Assembly: GCA_900551615.1 (NCBI GenBank)
Contig: URWN01000011.1
Span: 1-46,577, forward strand
DNA: 46,577 nucleotides
Reading direction: 5' to 3'
Source of the DNA: an uncultured Clostridium sp.
GTDB taxonomy: Bacteria; Bacillota; Clostridia; TANB77; CAG-508
Below, one piece after another: positions 43,274-46,577 of this stretch (position 1 is the first letter of the stretch; the number at the start of each line of letters is the position of its first letter). A program made the position numbers and the translations under genes. The notes under the pieces are model-generated. The model saw only the letters and a program-made list of their open reading frames with translations, searched no databases and had not been told where the DNA came from.

Positions 43274-44170
43274 TTATTTATGATTTTTAATTGCTTCTGC
43301 AAGTTCCTTTTGAGCTCGCTCTGCTTCGTCGTGTGTTGCATCTGCCCAACGCGAAGACGAATATTTTTGGGCCCATCTTTCGTTCTTGTAAGCAAACATG
43401 AGTCCTCTCGATGAATTCACTACAGCTCCGCCACCTTTGCTATCAAAATTGACCACAATATCCTTGGCCGTTGCGCCTTGTGCTCCATATCCTGGAACCA
43501 AGAAAAATGTATTTGGCAACATATCTCTTAATTCTTTTGCTTCAGTAGGATGTGTTGCACCTACAACTGCACCAACTGGATTGTATGTAGTTGTCTCTGA
43601 AGAAATGCTTCTTCCCCATTTATCAACTAACTGACCAATGGTCTGATAAATAGTTTTTCCTTCATCCTGTGTTACCTTATCCTGAATTTCTGTAGAGGAC
43701 TTATTTGAAGTTTTTGTCAGTACAAAAACTCCTTTATCATTTTTTTCAGCATATTCCAAGAACGGCTGCACGCCATCAGTTCCGAACATCGGATTAATTG
43801 TTATCATATCCACAGGTGCCTCTGCAAACAAGTATGCTTGTGCATACTGTTTTGATGTATTACCAATGTCTCCTCGTTTAACATCTGCAATAACAAACAA
43901 GCCTTCAGCCTTTGCTTTTTCAAGCACATCCCAATAAATCGGCTGTAATTCAATTGATTCGAAAAACGCAATATTTGCTTTTACAGCACACACCACATCC
44001 TTTACCGCTTCAATATATGCAAAACAGTAATCCCGTAAAAAATCACTGTCAGCACCTTTATATCCAACCTCTTTAGATAGGACTCTTAATTTGTCCATAT
44101 CCGGATCAAGTCCTGCCAACAGCGGGCCTTTCTTCATTACAGCTTTGTTTAACCGTTCCATATTGTTCAT
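43274..44170 (-). CDS. pyrF: orotidine-5'-phosphate decarboxylase, type 2
   Basis: Last step of UMP synthesis. Seen: AGLDPDMDKL, the catalytic DVKRGDIGNT with D96, K98 and D101, GATHPTEAKELR, VPGYGAQGA and SSRGLMFAY. 298 aa, right for the longer type 2 enzymes. ATG with AAAGGA upstream; single gene with a strong terminator. Its codon use (GCC, GGC, CTG, GAC-rich) is clearly more GC-rich than all neighbours, and no other pyrimidine gene is nearby, so it looks horizontally acquired. Confidence 0.95.
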   Translation of the reverse strand: MNNMERLNKAVMKKGPLLAGLDPDMDKLRVLSKEVGYKGADSDFLRDYCFAYIEAVKDVVCAVKANIAFFESIELQPIYWDVLEKAKAEGLFVIADVKRGDIGNTSKQYAQAYLFAEAPVDMITINPMFGTDGVQPFLEYAEKNDKGVFVLTKTSNKSSTEIQDKVTQDEGKTIYQTIGQLVDKWGRSISSETTTYNPVGAVVGATHPTEAKELRDMLPNTFFLVPGYGAQGATAKDIVVNFDSKGGGAVVNSSRGLMFAYKNERWAQKYSSSRWADATHDEAERAQKELAEAIKNHK

Positions 44171-44285
44171 AATTTTGTCCTTTCTGACCCCATTTGAGAT
44201 CTAAAAACTTTGTTGTTTTGTGTCTTTTCTAAGATAACATAATTTAGATTATTTGTCAACCAACGTCAATTTATTCTTCACACTT

Positions 44286-45047
44286 TCATCTTTCTAATTT
44301 TCTTTTTTGTACCATATACGTAATTTTAGCAACAAAACTACTAGGCACAAAATGACTAAAGAAGATTCCAAGTTTTACATCTAATCCAGGCACAATATAA
44401 AATTTTCCATTAAGCAATTTTTTTATTGCAAAATTAGCTACATTATAACTGTTTGCTTCTCTCATATGAAATTTAACATTTGCAACATTATTAAAATTTG
44501 TGTTTACAGGTCCTGGACACAAAATACTAATTTGAACATTTGATTTTTCTTTTTTTAATTCTTCTCTTATAGATTCTGAAAACCTTACCACATATGCTTT
44601 TGTTGAATAATATGTTGCCATTAATGGTCCTGGCATAAATCCTGCAATTGATGCAACATTTAAAATCTTACCACTGTTTTTTGCTTTCATATCTACTAAA
44701 TATAATTTTGTTAAAATATGATATGCAATAATATTTGTTTTTATCATTGTCAATTCTTTATTCAAATTTGTATGTGTAAAGTTTCCACAGTCTCCAAATC
44801 CTGCATTATTAATTAAGATATCCACATCTTTTACACTTTTGTGCAAATCTATGCAGTTTTGTTCTATTGATAAGTCCATTGATATTACTTGTGTTTCTAT
44901 TTTATTTTCTTTACTTAATTCTTCTGCTAATTCTTCTAATTTTTTCTCGTCTCTTGCTACTAATACTAAATTGTATCCTTTTTTGGCTAGTACTCTTGCC
45001 ATGTCTCTTCCTATTCCTGAAGAGGCTCCTGTTATTAATGCTTTCAT
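44286..45047 (-). CDS. short-chain dehydrogenase/reductase
   Basis: NAD(P)-dependent oxidoreductase of the classical SDR family. Seen: cofactor motif TGASSGIG (6-13), NNAG (80-83), catalytic S133 and YxxxK (Y146-K150), CPGPVNTNF. 253 aa, typical; C-terminal hydrophobic segment (VKLGIFFSHFVPSSFVAKI) could hold it at the membrane, as in some long-chain acyl-reductase-like SDRs. ATG with GGAGGA. Substrate unknown. Confidence 0.9.
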   Translation of the reverse strand: MKALITGASSGIGRDMARVLAKKGYNLVLVARDEKKLEELAEELSKENKIETQVISMDLSIEQNCIDLHKSVKDVDILINNAGFGDCGNFTHTNLNKELTMIKTNIIAYHILTKLYLVDMKAKNSGKILNVASIAGFMPGPLMATYYSTKAYVVRFSESIREELKKEKSNVQISILCPGPVNTNFNNVANVKFHMREANSYNVANFAIKKLLNGKFYIVPGLDVKLGIFFSHFVPSSFVAKITYMVQKRKLER

Positions 45048-45120
45048 AAATTTTCCTCCGTTCTTTTATGATATTGTATCAGAATTATTTTGCTTAAACA
45101 ATAATTTAGAAAAAATTAAT

Positions 45121-45189
45121 GTCAAAAGGGACGCCCCTTCTTGACAAGTGCTAGCAAGACACTTGTCAAAAAAGGGCGTCCCTTTTGAC
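45121..45189. repeat. long intergenic hairpin repeat (GGGCGTCCC type)
   Basis: Ends are GTCAAAAGGGACGCCC (from 45121) and GGGCGTCCCTTTTGAC (to 45189); with internal CTTGACAAGTG/CACTTGTCAA the arms pair over about 30 bp with a small apical loop. It shares its right arm with the repeat at 28.05 kb and its layout with 12.8 kb. Positioned 4 nt after the oapA stop (minus strand), where it may act as terminator. Confidence 0.7.
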
Positions 45190-45192
45190 AAT

Positions 45193-45738
45193 CTATTTTT
45201 TACTAAATTTATTCAAAACAATACCAACTTTATGGACTATTTCAGTAGACTTTTTATTAGCAATATCCTTACCAAAAGCCTTACCACTAACAGTTAAAGC
45301 TGATACCAAAGCACTTAAAACAAACTGAATATTAAATGGCAAATTCATTTGAGTTGAAATCTTTATAGAAATCAATGCACTTATAGAACCACTTAAAACA
45401 CCACATATGTCACCAATTACGTCTGCACATATATTTGCAACTTTAGGTGCATTTTTTATTAATTTTATTGAGTCTTTTGATCCTTTTACTTTTTTAGTTG
45501 CTTTTGCATGAAATTCTTCTTCATTTGCAACTGTAACTGCAACACCTATTATATCAAAAAATATTCCTAAAAATACTACTAATACTAATATTAAAAGTGC
45601 TGGAAGTAAACTTAAATTTGATACTCCATTCGTTGATACATATGCAAATATCATTGATAATATAAATGTCATTATGAATGATTGTATTACCCATTTCATA
45701 TTCGAGTGTTCCTTTTTACTTTCTTGATTTTTCTTCAT
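45193..45738 (-). CDS. oapA: OLE-associated membrane protein OapA
   Basis: Four-helix membrane protein that binds OLE RNA and brings it to the membrane. Seen: charged N-terminus, membrane helices at about 16-36, 42-69, 103-127 and 134-152; the conserved acidic motif D106-x-x-x-D110 (ICADVIGDICG); DIIGVAVT and EEFHAKATKKVKGSKD between helices. 181 aa fits the family. ATG with AAGGA upstream. Directly downstream, on the same strand, of the ~610-nt structured RNA, the defining arrangement of OLE loci (family knowledge). The RNA-to-gene distance is about 50 nt. Confidence 0.85.
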   Translation of the reverse strand: MKKNQESKKEHSNMKWVIQSFIMTFILSMIFAYVSTNGVSNLSLLPALLILVLVVFLGIFFDIIGVAVTVANEEEFHAKATKKVKGSKDSIKLIKNAPKVANICADVIGDICGVLSGSISALISIKISTQMNLPFNIQFVLSALVSALTVSGKAFGKDIANKKSTEIVHKVGIVLNKFSKK

Positions 45739-45778
45739 TAATATTCTTTCCTTCTTTCTTATTATTTATTAATCATTA

Positions 45779-45809
45779 TATATAAATAAGACAAGCACTA
45801 AGGCTTGCC
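45779..45809 (-). terminator. 3'-end hairpin of the OLE-like RNA
   Basis: Minus strand: GGCAAGC (45803-45809) pairs with GCTTGTC (45790-45796) with one G.U, 6-nt loop, then TTATTTATATAT. The weak U-tract would let part of the transcription pass into oapA. Confidence 0.65.
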
Positions 45810-46399
45810 AACAATTTCTAAATTAAAATATAGATGGTAAAAATCTAAGTAAATTTTACGGTTTAGGTCTGGTTGAATTTCTCTACTTCCCGCTTAGCAT
45901 TACTGCTAGAACCGTTTCCGTTTAAGGGAACCAGCTAAACTTACTTTAGCCACCAGATCGCCACTTAAATCCGTACCTTAATCCCCAGATTTTCAAGCTT
46001 TTGATAAAGCAAACATTCTAGAAGTTTTCCTTGACATACTTTTACAAACTTACTAGTCTTTTTTGCAAGTATAATTTCATAATCTAGAATAAAAATTATT
46101 TGGCCGAATAATTAATATTCCCGTCAAATTAATCCCAATATACTCACTCGAGACAGGCTACACTATGTATTTTGTGTCTTGGCACTCAACATAGGTTTAA
46201 CTTAAATTTTTCTATTTAAGCCTCCGCGAAACTAGGGAATCATATATATGCCATTATATATTACCCTAACTCCTTTACTCCCTGGTTACACACAAAACTG
46301 GCATTTCGCGCACAAACAAGAAACTTCAACGATGTGCCCTTTAGTGGATTTTTAGCCCCACCCTCATAAGTTTAAGTACGACTAGAATAATGCACCATC
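45790..46399 (-). ncRNA. ole: OLE (ornate large extremophilic) RNA
   Basis: About 610 nt without a reading frame, higher in GC than its surroundings and full of local pairings on the minus strand: CGCGAAA/TTTCGCG (46304-46310 with 46225-46231), CTTAAAT/ATTTAAG (46214-46220 with 46201-46207), GCTAAA/TTTAGC (45945-45950 with 45934-45939), TAGCA/TGCTA near 45.90 kb and a long imperfect 3' stem around GGTACGGATTTAAGT. It has its own sigma-A promoter and a 3' hairpin. Length, lack of coding capacity and the oapA gene directly downstream match OLE RNA. tmRNA and RNase P RNA were excluded. The family call rests on context and size; a covariance-model search would settle it. Confidence 0.82.
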
Positions 46400-46406
46400 A
46401 ATTAAT

Positions 46407-46435
46407 ATTATAACTTATTTTTAATAATATTCCAA
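46407..46435 (-). promoter_or_regulatory. sigma-A promoter of the OLE-like RNA
   Basis: Minus strand: TTGGAA (46430-46435), 17 nt, TATAAT (46407-46412); predicted start at about 46398-46399. Confidence 0.8.
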
Positions 46436-46492
46436 TTTCTTTTAAATCTTTCTTTTAACTTTTAATGGATTTGTAGATTATGTTTTGTTTGT

Positions 46493-46577
46493 TTATATTA
46501 GTTTTTCTTTTATTATCTCTATTCCCTGACGGCAATAACTGGCCAGTGCTTCTCGCATGGAAGCGGAAAAGGTCTTG
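46493..46577 (-). CDS. 3' end of an unidentified gene (partial)
   Basis: Minus strand frame enters from the right edge and ends TAA at 46493-46495; it reads KTFSASMREALASYCRQGIE and then IIKEKLI. Only 27 residues are present. The first half is GC-rich, the last codons AT-rich, giving an abrupt composition change. Helical C-terminus; family not recognisable. Confidence 0.4.
   Translation of the reverse strand, partial: KTFSASMREALASYCRQGIEIIKEKLI

Noticed and set aside
43204..43395. 63-aa minus-strand frame overlapping pyrF
   Set aside because: It lies inside pyrF and its terminator in another frame and has no ribosome-binding site.
45790..46399. tmRNA (ssrA) or RNase P RNA
   Set aside because: No TGG TGG.../ATTCGAACC tRNA-like end, no tag-peptide frame and none of the conserved RNase P core strings were found on either strand.

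Overview
The window is AT-rich DNA from a low-GC Gram-positive bacterium, most likely an uncultured anaerobic member of the Clostridia. Evidence: a Firmicute-type str operon, a gdpP-rplI-dnaB block, a ylxM-ffh-rpsP-khpA-rimM-trmD-rplS block, trmFO, plsX-acpP, a lone Spo0E-type sporulation phosphatase, strong GGAGG ribosome-binding sites and near-consensus sigma-A promoters. Standard stops apply: TAA, TAG and TGA all end genes of normal family length, so this is not a Mollicutes-type code.

Layout. 1-5 kb: dacF (+) converges on acpP/plsX, a hypothetical gene and tuf. 5-8.6 kb: fusA, rpsG, rpsL (str operon, minus strand) with two related hairpin elements between its genes. 8.6-12.7 kb: two charged hypothetical proteins, trmFO and a small partner. 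12.8-22.3 kb: a SWIM-SNF2 helicase, spo0E, a pair of M16 peptidases, rpsU, a repeat protein and an exported DUF4832 protein. 22.4-30.5 kb: YcxB-like protein, ftsH, tilS, dnaB, rplI, a small interrupted cassette, gdpP. 30.5-38.7 kb is accessory: HTH remnant, a P-loop-less ATPase remnant beside feoA, an Rpn-type nuclease, a pilin-like protein with an FGE/C-type-lectin-like tail, an XRE regulator and an HD protein. 38.8-43.2 kb: translation/SRP block. 43.2-45 kb: an unusually GC-rich pyrF and an SDR.

The most notable locus is at the right end (minus strand): a sigma-A promoter, an approximately 610-nt highly structured non-coding RNA, then a four-helix membrane protein with a DxxxD motif. Size, position and partner all fit the OLE (ornate, large, extremophilic) RNA with its membrane partner OapA.

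Other unusual points: (i) two genes with complete expression signals are each interrupted by a single in-frame TGA in a TTA-TGA context, one followed by a 52-codon open extension that ends just before a terminator; (ii) two paralogous ~105-nt elements in the str operon show compensatory base changes and G.U pairs that fit the strand opposite to the operon; (iii) a 29-bp stem enclosing 91 nt lies between ffh and rpsP; (iv) the 3' end of the pilin/FGE-like gene looks like a diversity-generating-retroelement target; (v) two Spo0A-box-like repeats 33 bp apart sit upstream of a promoter facing the Rpn gene. No tRNA, rRNA, CRISPR array or intact insertion sequence was seen. Functional calls are from reading the sequence only; no database search was run.
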